Of a DNA stretch of 38,462 nt, positions 1 through 8,193 are shown piece after piece; the first letter of the stretch is position 1, and each line of letters opens with the position of its first letter. The notes under the pieces were generated by a model. The model saw only the letters and a program-made list of their open reading frames with translations, ran no database searches and was not told the origin of the DNA. The stretch lies in NCBI GenBank assembly GCA_903871805.1, contig CAIQIE010000261.1, positions 1 to 38,462 of the forward strand. The letters run 5' to 3'. The DNA comes from an uncultured Planctomycetaceae bacterium (GTDB lineage: Bacteria; Planctomycetota; Planctomycetia; Planctomycetales; Planctomycetaceae). The translations under genes were made by a program, and so were the position numbers.

Positions 1-605
1 CCGGGAGTTCCCACATCGGCCGCGACCACGATGGACAGGACGCGGGTTTCCTTGTTTTCTGAGGGCTTCTGGCCGTCGAACGCGGGGGCCTGGAAGACGC
101 GCGGTGCAAGGCTCAGTTTGACCTCATAGCGATCGTCGCCGCCGATGAGTTCTGCGGCGGGGCCCATCTGAGTCTTTTGTTGTGTGACAAGTTGGGTGAA
201 CTGTTCGAGGGAATCACACTGTTCAAAGGAAATCGGATTGTTGAAACTCACCTCGGGCAGTGTTTGCAGGACATACAGCGTGCCGCTCATTTCCGAGGGT
301 TCGTTTCCCCGAGCTCGCAAACCAGGACCTCCCAGCCCGACGCCCATTCCCATGCGGCTGACACCGCCCAGCATCATCACGGGAGATTCGGGAACCTTGA
401 GTTCACCGCGAACCTTTTGCAGATACTCAAAGGCATTCTGCGTTCGAACATTGGTGTGCCAGACGCGCCCGATAATCCGTCCGCTGTCGGGCACTGGTAC
501 GGCGGCGGGATCCTGCGCGTAAGCCGCTGTGAACGGGGGCAGTGCGAGAATAAGGCATGCGGCGCAGCAGTGCAGGAACACGAGGCGGCAGAGTCTGGGA
601 GCCAT
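1..605 (-). CDS. Secreted protein of unknown function, 5' part only
   Basis: An open frame of 201 codons runs from an ATG at 605 to the window edge without a stop, so the C-terminus is missing. The first residues (MAPRLCRLVFLHCCAACL...) form a basic start, a hydrophobic Cys/Leu/Ala-rich core and an AYA|Q cleavage site near residue 30, a classical Sec signal peptide. The mature part starts QDPAAVPVPDSGRIIGRVWH and later has a Gly/Met-rich stretch (MGMGVGLGGPGLRARG). I recognise no domain. It is probably periplasmic or exported. It is transcribed away from the tyrosine-rich gene at 1146. The overlapping plus-strand frames are shadows: this frame alone carries a signal peptide and sensible composition. 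I am confident that it is a gene; its function is unknown. Confidence 0.8.
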   Translation of the reverse strand, partial: MAPRLCRLVFLHCCAACLILALPPFTAAYAQDPAAVPVPDSGRIIGRVWHTNVRTQNAFEYLQKVRGELKVPESPVMMLGGVSRMGMGVGLGGPGLRARGNEPSEMSGTLYVLQTLPEVSFNNPISFEQCDSLEQFTQLVTQQKTQMGPAAELIGGDDRYEVKLSLAPRVFQAPAFDGQKPSENKETRVLSIVVAADVGTP

Positions 606-1145
606 TAAAAGAATCCTTGGGAACGTGACAGAGGTCGGTCGGGGCCAGCGGCGTAAATCGCCAGAACGTTGCCGGCGTTTTCGGCACTCTGAAAAAAAAT
701 CTTGTGAAATCGTAGTTTTTCGAAAGTTTTTGCAATTGACTATACCGGGGACAGATTGAATCAGGGGAATTGCGGAAAAACCCGCATAGCGAAGCCTTTG
801 GCGAGCCCGGTTTTTGACGATTCTGCCGAAAGCACTGATTTTTCGAGTCTGGTGAAGCCGATGTTAACGCCTGTGAGAGTTACGGAGAACGCTGAAAGTG
901 TCAGCAGACATCCGTGAAACACGATCTTATATCTGGACGAGACTCGGCACTGCGGATCGGACTTCTGTTTCCGGGGGCGATTGAGACAACCTTAGAGTTG
1001 TCCGAAAGTCGATTCGCCTGCCGAGCTCGTCGGGACCATTCACTCTGCCGCACGGTGCAGCACCTGCCGGCAACACAGTCGGGATTGCGGGACGATTCAG
1101 CCGCAGCTGATCCGGCGATGCCGTCGACATCTGAGGGGGTTTCAA
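606..1145. other. Intergenic region between divergent genes
   Basis: This 540-base gap separates the minus-strand secreted-protein gene from the plus-strand tyrosine-rich gene and should hold promoters for both. The part around 690-760 is AT-rich with runs of A and T. A small dyad (TGCGG, six bases, CCGCA) lies near 773-788. Short frames here on both strands have no recognisable protein features, so I call no gene. Confidence 0.5.
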
Positions 1146-1433
1146 ATGCTTAGAAAACTGATTTTAATGGCAGTGATCGCGGTTGTGGTGCTGAGCACCG
1201 TCCGACCGGCAGAAGCGACGCCTCCGGGGCAGCCCGCGGACTGGCAACGCTTCTACTACTACCCTTACATTTATTACCCGCATACGTTTCAGAAGCCACA
1301 GCAGTACGACAACATGTACTACCGCTATGAGCCATCCATGCGGATCCCGGTTTACAACAAGAACTGGTACAACTTCTACCCCACGGAGAAGCCGTACCAC
1401 AGTGGTCATCACTACATTCTGGACGTGTTTTAA
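1146..1433 (+). CDS. Small tyrosine-rich secreted protein
   Basis: This 95-residue protein has a clear signal peptide (MLRKLILMAVIAVVVLSTVRP, cleavage probably after AEA near residue 25). The mature part of about 70 residues has 15 tyrosines plus many Pro, Asn and His, with clusters such as FYYYPYIYYPH, MYYRYEP and HHYILDVF. There are no cysteines. A GAGGGGG ribosome site sits about 8 bases before the ATG, which supports the start. From memory, short secreted proteins with this YYYPYxYYP / RIPVYNK / LDVF pattern recur in planctomycetes with no established function; I could not check that here. A cell-wall or surface-matrix role is only a guess from composition. It appears to be monocistronic, followed by a 247-base gap and a convergent cdsA. 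Confidence 0.85.
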   Translation: MLRKLILMAVIAVVVLSTVRPAEATPPGQPADWQRFYYYPYIYYPHTFQKPQQYDNMYYRYEPSMRIPVYNKNWYNFYPTEKPYHSGHHYILDVF

Positions 1434-1680
1434 CCGCAGGCAGCTGGAGCTCGGCACTCCTTCGCATGGAACGGATTCCTGCAGCGAAGGCGTCTGCTCG
1501 GATCGAGCGGGTTGTTGAGATTCCTGCTGGTCTTTCTGGCCGGGGCTCTTTGTCAGTTGCTTCTTGCCCACAGGATGTCGGGCGGGAGGATTCTGGCAAT
1601 GAGCCCTGTTCTGTTTTGCGTCCGGAGGACATCGCTTCCTGGGACGTCTGCGTTAGTGATCGGGGCTGATCGAGTGTATA

Positions 1681-2571
1681 TCAAAGCGCCGGTGGCATCA
1701 GGATCCACCATGCGAGCGCGACTGGTCCGGCAAATAGAGGGCTATCGACCAGATCCAGCAGTCCTCCAAAACCCGGCATCAGGGCGGCCGAGTCTTTTTT
1801 CTGCACATCCCGTTTGATGAGCGATTCGCACAAATCGCCGATCAGGCCAGCCATACCCACTGTGAAGCCATAGGCCAGGACAACGTGGAGGTCTGCCGCT
1901 TTCGGGGCGGAGGAAAACAGGTTTCCCGCGAATGTCAGCCACAGCCACGCGCCGAGCAGGCTTCCAACAATGGCGCCGACGAGTCCCATGCCGGTCTTAC
2001 CGGGACTGAGTTTCGGAGCCATTTTGCGGCGGCCCCAGAGTCGGCCGAATGCGTAGGCGAACGTATCACCGGATTTGACACAGATGATCATTGACGCCAA
2101 CGCAAAATAGCCAGTTTCGTGGCTGGGAAACCAGCGGAGTTGTGCCGTGACGGCAAGTAACACTCCGGCATACATCAGCGTCAACAGATTGGCTCCGAGA
2201 GATTCCATCGATTTGCCCGGCTCCTGATATTGCCAGGCCTCATAAGCAAGCAGCACCAGAAATCCGAGTGTCATGGCAGCGGTAATCCATCCCAGTGAGG
2301 CCAGAGCAGGCTGCTGAGTGCCGGCTTCGAAACGCGTGTGGGCCCATGCCGAAGCGATGACCAGCAGACTGAGCACCGCTGTGATCGGGAAAGAGGGATT
2401 CAGGTTCCGCACGCGGAGCAGGTCGGTAAGTTCCCAGGAATTTCTGACTGCCACAAGGCCGCAGAAGATCAGGAGCAGAGAGGCGGCACGTCCGGTGGCC
2501 TGATCCGCGTAGAACAGACCAATGAGTGAAGGCACAAGAATCGCGGACACCAGTAATCGCCAACTCAGCAT
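1681..2571 (-). CDS. cdsA: Phosphatidate cytidylyltransferase
   Basis: CdsA makes CDP-diacylglycerol from phosphatidic acid and CTP at the cytoplasmic membrane, the branch point of phospholipid synthesis. The 296 residues hold several hydrophobic segments and the family core: KSGDTFAYAFGRLWG followed by APKLSPGKTGMGLVGA (residues 166-201). Near the C-terminus comes the signature region CESLIKRDVQKKDSAALMPG, then FGGLLDLVDS (residues 248-277). Most CdsA proteins have PGHGGxxDRxD there; this one has Phe for His and Leu for Arg, while the KRD, KD and final Asp are kept. The ATG at 2571 has GGAGA nine bases upstream. It lies 84 bases after uppS on the same strand, the usual uppS-cdsA order, and is probably co-transcribed. 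The assignment is firm. Confidence 0.93.
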   Translation of the reverse strand: MLSWRLLVSAILVPSLIGLFYADQATGRAASLLLIFCGLVAVRNSWELTDLLRVRNLNPSFPITAVLSLLVIASAWAHTRFEAGTQQPALASLGWITAAMTLGFLVLLAYEAWQYQEPGKSMESLGANLLTLMYAGVLLAVTAQLRWFPSHETGYFALASMIICVKSGDTFAYAFGRLWGRRKMAPKLSPGKTGMGLVGAIVGSLLGAWLWLTFAGNLFSSAPKAADLHVVLAYGFTVGMAGLIGDLCESLIKRDVQKKDSAALMPGFGGLLDLVDSPLFAGPVALAWWILMPPAL

Positions 2572-2655
2572 AGCCGTTAGTCTCCGTTGGGGTTTCTGTC
2601 TCTGCAGTGACGGCGTGAAACGGTCGAGCCTTCGCGATCCGCAGCAGGTCGGTGC

Positions 2656-3435
2656 TTATTTTGTTCCGGGATTACCAGGGTTCAGGCCACCGAAACGTCG
2701 ATCTCGTTTGCGATAGTCTCGCATGGCCGTACGAAAGTCTTCTTCGCGAAACTCTGGCCAGTATTTTTCCGAAACCCACAGCTCGGCATAGCTGATTTGC
2801 CACAGCAGAAAATTGCTGACGCGAAATTCGCTGGCCGTTCGAATCACGAGATCAGGATCGGGCATTCCAGCTGTCGTGAGATGATCGGCAATGGTTTGTT
2901 CGGTAATCGCCTCGGGTTGCAACTGGCCCTGCAGTACACCTGAGACAATGCGGCGGACGGCCTCGGTAATTTCCTGGCGGGCACCGTAGTTCACGGCGAG
3001 GCAGAGTGTCATGCCGTCATTTTCTGCTGACATGGTCTCTGTTTTTTTGATCTCTTCCTGAATCATCGGATCGAGGCCACTGATGGTTCCGATGACACGA
3101 AAACGCAGGCCCTGCCGTTGAATTTCACGGCGTTCTTCGACCAGATACTGCCTGAGCAGATGCATCAGCAGTGTCAGTTCACGCGGAGGCCTTTTCCAGT
3201 TTTCGCTGGAGAATGCGTACAGGGTGAGTTGCTTCAGCCCAAGACGGGAGGCTTCTTCCACGATGCAGCGGACAGATGTGACACCCCGGCGATGCCCTTC
3301 GATTCTTGGAAGGCCTCGGTTTTGAGCCCATCGCCCATTGCCATCCATGATGATAGCGACGTGTCCGGGCAGAGTCGCACGTTCCAGCCCGAGGGCTGTG
3401 AGCTGAGTGTCCGAATACGGATCTTCCTTCGACAA
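2656..3435 (-). CDS. uppS: Undecaprenyl diphosphate synthase (cis-prenyltransferase)
   Basis: UppS condenses isopentenyl diphosphate onto farnesyl diphosphate to make the C55 lipid carrier used in cell-wall and polysaccharide assembly. The 259 residues match the family length. Residues 27-37 read AIIMDGNGRWA, with the catalytic Asp at 31. Further motifs are GHRRG, TLYAFSSENWKRP, NYGARQEI, and the C-terminal DPDLVIRTASEFRVSNFLLW and YAELW. The usual RTxGE reads RTASE, with the key Glu retained. The start is TTG at 3435, with CGGAG eight bases upstream; I see no in-frame ATG before the catalytic motif. It heads a two-gene unit with cdsA and is presumably transcribed from the long upstream gap. 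Confidence 0.95.
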   Translation of the reverse strand: MSKEDPYSDTQLTALGLERATLPGHVAIIMDGNGRWAQNRGLPRIEGHRRGVTSVRCIVEEASRLGLKQLTLYAFSSENWKRPPRELTLLMHLLRQYLVEERREIQRQGLRFRVIGTISGLDPMIQEEIKKTETMSAENDGMTLCLAVNYGARQEITEAVRRIVSGVLQGQLQPEAITEQTIADHLTTAGMPDPDLVIRTASEFRVSNFLLWQISYAELWVSEKYWPEFREEDFRTAMRDYRKRDRRFGGLNPGNPGTK

Positions 3436-4148
3436 TGACCGGCTCCGTTATTCGGCAAAGGGAATCTTCTCCCTCGACCGCCAGGAATTCAGGCACGGCA
3501 TTGATGAAGTGGTGCCTGGGAAGAATAAAACTGGAAAGGCCGTGCTCTGAGCATCACCTGCCGGCCCTCCATGAACGTCAACATCCATTTTTCAGAGTTT
3601 AAGGGAGAGTTCCTCGTCTGTCGAATGATTTGCTTTGCGATAATCACGGCAGCGATTCGCCGTTGTTTGTCAGACGGCGCTTCGTCGGCGAGCGTGTTAC
3701 CGTCGGTGTGGCTGCCTGTCAGGCTGTTCAGGATTATGGAATTTGATGTCAGCTGGGGTTCAGACCGGATGTCATTTGAAGTCTTTGCCGTGGGGCTGAT
3801 GACGCAATCGGGATGCTGCGTCAACTTCATGGTGTCATTTCAGGTGGGGTGTAAACCGTACCATGTGATCGGTTTCAGCACACTTGCGGTCGGTTGGCGA
3901 CTACCCATCTTCCCCTGTTTCCGTAATCAACACCTGTGTGTCAATTGGCAGCCCCGGATTATGATGGATTGATTGATTTTCCCGTGTCAAATCAGTAGTT
4001 TTCATCATGTGCGGATAAGGATCTGTGTGACGCAGGTTGCTTTCCGCAAATTGGACAGGGCCGACCTGTACAGCAGTGCCCTGGGAATTTAGCAGTTGTC
4101 AGGATGCCGGATGTACAAAGGCTTTCCAGACCATGCGTCTGTTGGTTG

Positions 4149-4167
4149 TCCCGGCGAAGGGCCGGGA
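4149..4167. other. Inverted repeat, 7-bp arms
   Basis: TCCCGGC, five bases, GCCGGGA form a GC-rich hairpin. No T run follows on either strand, so it is not a typical intrinsic terminator. Its role is unknown. Confidence 0.45.
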
Positions 4168-4320
4168 GTTTGGTCCTGCTACGGCAGCAACCATGTAGTT
4201 TTCGGGTAAATATGTATGCAGGGAATTGATCAACATCTGAACGTCATCAGGACGCCGTTCAGATGCGTTGATTGCGTTGCGTAAGATTCGCTGCAAGCCG
4301 TTCAGGTCAGTAGTTTTAGT

Positions 4321-4363
4321 ATTCGGGCGTGCCCGAATGATGGAAGGGGCAAGTCTCCTTGCC
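4321..4363 (+). promoter_or_regulatory. Two tandem hairpins just upstream of the MMPL gene
   Basis: ATTCGGGC-GT-GCCCGAAT (4321-4338) is a perfect 8-bp-arm palindrome. GGCAAG-TCTC-CTTGCC (4348-4363) is a second hairpin ending one base before the AGGGG ribosome site (4364-4368) of the gene at 4375. The first could be a repressor operator. The second, if transcribed, could influence access to the ribosome site. The dyads are plainly visible; the function is inferred. Confidence 0.45.
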
Positions 4364-4374
4364 AGGGGTAATCC

Positions 4375-6864
4375 ATGCTGTTTAAAAGTCTCGGAGACAT
4401 CACGGCGAAGCATGCCACACTGATTGTGCTGGCGTGGATTGGTCTGCTTGTCGCCTGCGTTGTGACGGCGCCGCCCTGGGAGACCGTGGTCGAAAACGGT
4501 GAGTTTGCATTTCTTCCGAAGGATTCGCCCAGTCGCATCGCCAATACGATGTTCCGACAGGCCTTTCCTGATGATCAGATGCGCAGTACGCTGGTTTTAA
4601 TTGCTCGTCGAGAGAGTGATGCTGACGGTTTGCAACCATCCGATTTCGATTATCTTGCCCAGCAGGTCCTACCGGAGCTGCATAAAATCGTCGGATTGCC
4701 GATGCCCAATCGGGAGCAGGAAGAGCAGGAGGAATCCGTCGAGGGTGCGGCCGTCGACTCCGATGATGAAAACGCTGAAAAGCAGGCAGTCAAAGTCGAA
4801 ACCAAATCGTCCAGGATCGTGCAGAGCATTGCATGGTTTGAAGATCGCAAGGTGGGTGATCTGCTGATCAGCGAGGACAAGCAGGCGACATCGATCGTTT
4901 TCTGGCTCACGACGGAGTTTCTGAATCAGGCGAACGTCAAGGTCGTCAACAGCGTAGAGCAATTTGTGAAGGACCTGTCGCGGATTCCCTCTGGCCAGGC
5001 AAATTCTCTGCCGCCCGGGCTGGAGATTGCCGTCAGTGGCAGCGCAACGTTCGGCCGCGACATGATGCAGGAGTCGTCGCGAAGTGCCAAATCCACGGAA
5101 GACTGGACGGTCATTCTGGTGGTTGTGCTGCTGATTGCCATTTATCGGGCACCAATGCTGGCAATCATTCCACTGATTACTGTGGGGGTGGCCACAACGG
5201 TATCCCGCAAGTTGCTGGCGATTGGTGCTGAGCATAGTCTGGTGAGTCTGTTTAACGGGATCGAAACCTACGTCACAGTGTTGGTTTACGGTGCGGGTGT
5301 CGACTACTGTCTGTTTCTGATTGCTCGTTATCGTGAAGAGCTGGATGGTGGGCAGACGATCGAAGAATCGATTTCCGGCACACTGCATCGTATTGGTGCG
5401 GCTTTGACGGCCAGTGCCGGAACGGTGATGTGCGGAATTGGCATGATGTACTTTGCCGAATTTGGCAAGTTCAGTCAGGCAGGAGTGGCCATTACATTCG
5501 GATTGGCCGTGTGTCTGTTCGCATCACTGACTCTCACCCCCGCCATTCTTCGGTTGAGCGGAAAGTGGGCCTTCTGGCCGGGATTTCCTGCGGGCCTCTC
5601 TGATGCTGCGGATAGTTTTCCGGCCGAAAAAGGATTGTTCTCAAGAATTCAGAAGGCTCAGGTGCTGACGGCAGGCTGGGCACGCATGGGGCTGCTTCTG
5701 GAGCAGCGTCCATGGGCCACGTGGGCTGGCAGCATGCTGCTGCTGCTGCCATTTTCTGTAGCCGGGGTGGTGTTTTTTGGGGATCTGAGTTACGGACTGC
5801 TTTCAGAACTGCCCAAGACCGCATCCAGCGTCTACGGAGCCGCTGCGGCTCAAAAACATTTTCCGGCTGGGGAAGTGTCCCCAATTACCCTGATGATTGA
5901 GGCAGAGGGGTTGGACTTTAGTCCTGTGCAGGGGCCGTCGTTTATTTTGATTCGCGAATTAACGAATCGATTGATTGCCGCCAAAGAAGAACTGGGGTTG
6001 CATTCGGTCCGGTCTCTTTCGTCCCCCAAGGGGCAAAGAGAATCCAAAAAAGTGGGAATTGCGGTGAGACAGGCGCAGAAGATTCATGCACGGGAATTCT
6101 TCGTCAGCCCCACCAACCACTCCATGACGCGGCTGAATCTGATTCCTCAGAATGACCCATTTGCGCGAAGCAGCATCAGTGAATTTCGGCATCTGCGCGA
6201 ACAGATTCTCAGGCATATGCCGGACGGGCTTCGAAATGCAAAAATGTGGTTTGTCGGAAATACTGCAGAGATCAGTGACTTAAAGGCCGTCACGGATCGG
6301 GATCAGATTCGGATCGATGCGCTGGTGATGCTGGGGGTCTATCTGATTCTTGTAGTCTTGCTGCGTCGTCCGGGGATCTGTGCCTATCTGATGTTCACGG
6401 TGCTCTACAGTTATTTTGCTACTCTCGGTTTCACCTATCTGGTGTTCTGGGGGCTGGATCCTGAAGGCTTTACGGGACTTGACTGGAAGGTTCCGATGTT
6501 CCTGTTCACGATTCTGATTGCCGTTGGAGAGGACTACAACATTTTCCTGATGGCACGAATTGAAGAAGAGCAAGTGGTGCATGGCCCGCTGAAGGGGATT
6601 ACCATCGCTCTGGAGCGAACCGGCAGCATTATTTCCAGCTGCGGAATCATCATGGCCGGAACGTTTTCGTCGCTGATGGCGGGAAGTCTGGTGGGGATGG
6701 ACCAACTGGGTCTGGCGCTGGCCACTGGGGTTGTTCTGGACACTTTCGTGATCCGACCGATCATGGTGCCAGCCTTTCTGGTGCTGCTGACAACACGGCG
6801 TCTGGGGCCCATCAGCCGGATGGCAGGGTATGGCAAACCGGACTCGGTGCCCCGGGCTGCGTGA
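4375..6864 (+). CDS. MMPL/RND-family transporter
   Basis: This 829-residue polytopic membrane protein duplicates the MMPL architecture. One N-terminal membrane helix (residues about 14-33) is followed by a large outer loop to about 240 and five clustered helices (about 244-392). A helix near 450-468, a second outer loop and a final helix bundle (about 648-805) follow. Both proton-relay Asp-Tyr pairs known from MmpL-type pumps are present, in GAGVDYCLFLIARYREE (D310-Y311) and AVGEDYNIFLMARIEEE (D720-Y721). An acidic insert (EQEEQEESVEG, residues 114-124) sits in the first loop. The start has AGGGG at good spacing. Such pumps export lipids or hydrophobic compounds using the proton gradient. No neighbouring biosynthetic gene points to a substrate, and the gene appears monocistronic. 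Confidence 0.92.
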   Translation: MLFKSLGDITAKHATLIVLAWIGLLVACVVTAPPWETVVENGEFAFLPKDSPSRIANTMFRQAFPDDQMRSTLVLIARRESDADGLQPSDFDYLAQQVLPELHKIVGLPMPNREQEEQEESVEGAAVDSDDENAEKQAVKVETKSSRIVQSIAWFEDRKVGDLLISEDKQATSIVFWLTTEFLNQANVKVVNSVEQFVKDLSRIPSGQANSLPPGLEIAVSGSATFGRDMMQESSRSAKSTEDWTVILVVVLLIAIYRAPMLAIIPLITVGVATTVSRKLLAIGAEHSLVSLFNGIETYVTVLVYGAGVDYCLFLIARYREELDGGQTIEESISGTLHRIGAALTASAGTVMCGIGMMYFAEFGKFSQAGVAITFGLAVCLFASLTLTPAILRLSGKWAFWPGFPAGLSDAADSFPAEKGLFSRIQKAQVLTAGWARMGLLLEQRPWATWAGSMLLLLPFSVAGVVFFGDLSYGLLSELPKTASSVYGAAAAQKHFPAGEVSPITLMIEAEGLDFSPVQGPSFILIRELTNRLIAAKEELGLHSVRSLSSPKGQRESKKVGIAVRQAQKIHAREFFVSPTNHSMTRLNLIPQNDPFARSSISEFRHLREQILRHMPDGLRNAKMWFVGNTAEISDLKAVTDRDQIRIDALVMLGVYLILVVLLRRPGICAYLMFTVLYSYFATLGFTYLVFWGLDPEGFTGLDWKVPMFLFTILIAVGEDYNIFLMARIEEEQVVHGPLKGITIALERTGSIISSCGIIMAGTFSSLMAGSLVGMDQLGLALATGVVLDTFVIRPIMVPAFLVLLTTRRLGPISRMAGYGKPDSVPRAA

Positions 6865-7306
6865 CGGTGCTGCTGCAGTCGTTGCCGTGTGCGTCACTTT
6901 CTGCGGGCAGTAGTTTCGCCTGAAACTGATGCGAAGCAGTGTGTGGTGCGCCGGCCCGGGCGTCGTCTGGTGAATCGGCAGCGTGATCATCAATTGTGGG
7001 AAAGCGGCCCAGGGCTGATCGCGGGTTGTTTTCGCGGCTCATGGCACGAATGTGGCTCTATCTCAGCTGCTCAAAAGCCCTGACTCAGGTGTGAATCAGT
7101 TTCTTCCGAGTCCCTGAGGTGTCTTTGTGCTTGAACACGCGAGGCGGATTGATCATTCTTCCGTCATGCTGAGTGCGAGCCTGCAGGTTTAGCGGCGATC
7201 GTCCAGCGGTTGGGCTCGCTCATCACCACACGTCAAAGACACGCACATCTACACACAACAGTGAAATCACAGGAAGGATGCTCGCTTTTCAGCGAGCGAA
7301 GACGAC
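6865..7306. other. Intergenic region before hisA
   Basis: This 442-base gap between two plus-strand genes has no convincing coding frame. I see no T-tailed hairpin after the MMPL stop. The 3' end contains the hisA leader with an AGGAAGG and a hairpin, listed separately. Confidence 0.5.
7271..7297 (+). promoter_or_regulatory. hisA leader: Shine-Dalgarno-like site followed by a hairpin
   Basis: AGGAAGG at 7271-7277 is a strong ribosome site but lies 29 bases before the ATG at 7307. Between them GCTCGC-TTTTCA-GCGAGC (7280-7297) forms a 6-bp hairpin. Folding it would shorten the effective gap to about 11 bases. The elements are visible; the mechanism is inferred. Confidence 0.4.
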
Positions 7307-8068
7307 ATGCTTCAGTTATTGCCGGCGATTGATCTTCTTGAAGGTCGCTGTGTCCGCCTGCGACAGGGGAACTACGACGACAGCACCGTGTTTTCTGATG
7401 ACCCTGTGGAAATGGCGTTGCGCTGGAAAGAGCAGGGGGCTGATCGCCTGCACATTGTGGACCTTGACGGCGCGCGAGCCGGCCGGCCAGTGAATCAGGA
7501 AATTGTTCGTCGAATCGTGCAGGCGACGGGGCTTCCCTGCCAGCTGGGCGGCGGCATTCGTGACGAAGTGTCCATTCAGCAGACGCTGCAGCAGACTGGT
7601 GTGGACCGCGTAATCATTGGCACTAAAGCGTTGCGGGAACCTGACTGGTTTTCTCAAATGTGTCGCCAATTCCCCGGGCAACTGGCACTGGGACTGGACG
7701 CTCGCAATTCAATGGTTGCAACTGATGGCTGGCTGGAAGTGTCGCATGTCTCTGCTCTGGATCTGGCACGACGACTTGTAGAAGTACCTCTGGCAGCGGT
7801 GATCTATACAAATATTGCCAACGACGGGATGATGCAGGGAATTGATCAGGCAACGCTGAACGACTTCCGGATTCTGGCAGAAATGGGTTTGCCAGTAATC
7901 GCCTCCGGTGGTGTCACGACTATGGACGACATTCGGGCCCTGAAATTGATTGCCGATGAGCAGCCGAATTTGATTGGTGTGATTACGGGCAGGGCGATCT
8001 ACGAAGGGACAATTACAGTCCGTGAAGCGGTGCAATTTCTTTCCGGCGGCGCGGACGGACGCCATTAA
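7307..8068 (+). CDS. hisA: HisA, ProFAR isomerase of histidine synthesis
   Basis: HisA (1-(5-phosphoribosyl)-5-[(5-phosphoribosylamino)methylideneamino]imidazole-4-carboxamide isomerase) performs the Amadori rearrangement in the fourth step of histidine synthesis. The 253 residues form one TIM barrel. The catalytic aspartates are in LLPAIDLLEGRCVRLRQG (D9) and LALGLDARN (D131). The phosphate-binding motifs QLGGGIRD (79-86) and VIASGGVTTMDDI are intact, and the tail has GVITGRAIYEG. PriA-type dual function cannot be judged by eye. The gene stands apart from other his genes in this window and is followed on the same strand by a PhyH dioxygenase and queG. The annotated ATG lacks a close ribosome site (see the leader entry), but the protein begins in the normal place for the family. 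Confidence 0.94.
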   Translation: MLQLLPAIDLLEGRCVRLRQGNYDDSTVFSDDPVEMALRWKEQGADRLHIVDLDGARAGRPVNQEIVRRIVQATGLPCQLGGGIRDEVSIQQTLQQTGVDRVIIGTKALREPDWFSQMCRQFPGQLALGLDARNSMVATDGWLEVSHVSALDLARRLVEVPLAAVIYTNIANDGMMQGIDQATLNDFRILAEMGLPVIASGGVTTMDDIRALKLIADEQPNLIGVITGRAIYEGTITVREAVQFLSGGADGRH

Positions 8069-8193
8069 AGCGCGTCGACCACCAATCAGATTGAGCGGGA
8101 TTTCTCGGATAGGTAGTGGCTGAATGTCCGTGCTGGCTTTCCGACAGCAAAACGATTTATCGCAGTGCCGTGAGCCGAGAACAGGGAATGCCG

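Larger units (their letters stand above)
3436..4374. other. Long intergenic region, no convincing gene
   Basis: This 939-base gap lies between divergent uppS and the MMPL gene. Frames of 104 to 133 codons exist on both strands (for example 3571-3972 plus and 4099-4413 minus), but none shows a family motif, a good ribosome site or consistent composition, and the last overlaps the MMPL start. Dyads include TCCCGGC-GAAGG-GCCGGGA at 4149-4167 and the two hairpins at 4321-4363 listed separately. It should hold promoters for both neighbours; an undetected small gene or RNA cannot be excluded. Confidence 0.5.

Noticed and set aside
3571-3972. 133-codon plus-strand frame upstream of the MMPL gene
   Set aside because: No family motif, no ribosome site, odd Cys/Phe-rich composition; overlaps an equally long frame on the other strand.
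4099-4413. 104-codon minus-strand frame
   Set aside because: It overlaps the start of the MMPL gene and its leader hairpins and shows no recognisable domain. It is the best of the rejected frames in this gap, so a search would be worthwhile.
6280-6993. 237-codon minus-strand frame opposite the MMPL gene
   Set aside because: Antisense to a clearly conserved transporter; low-complexity His/Gln/Pro translation.
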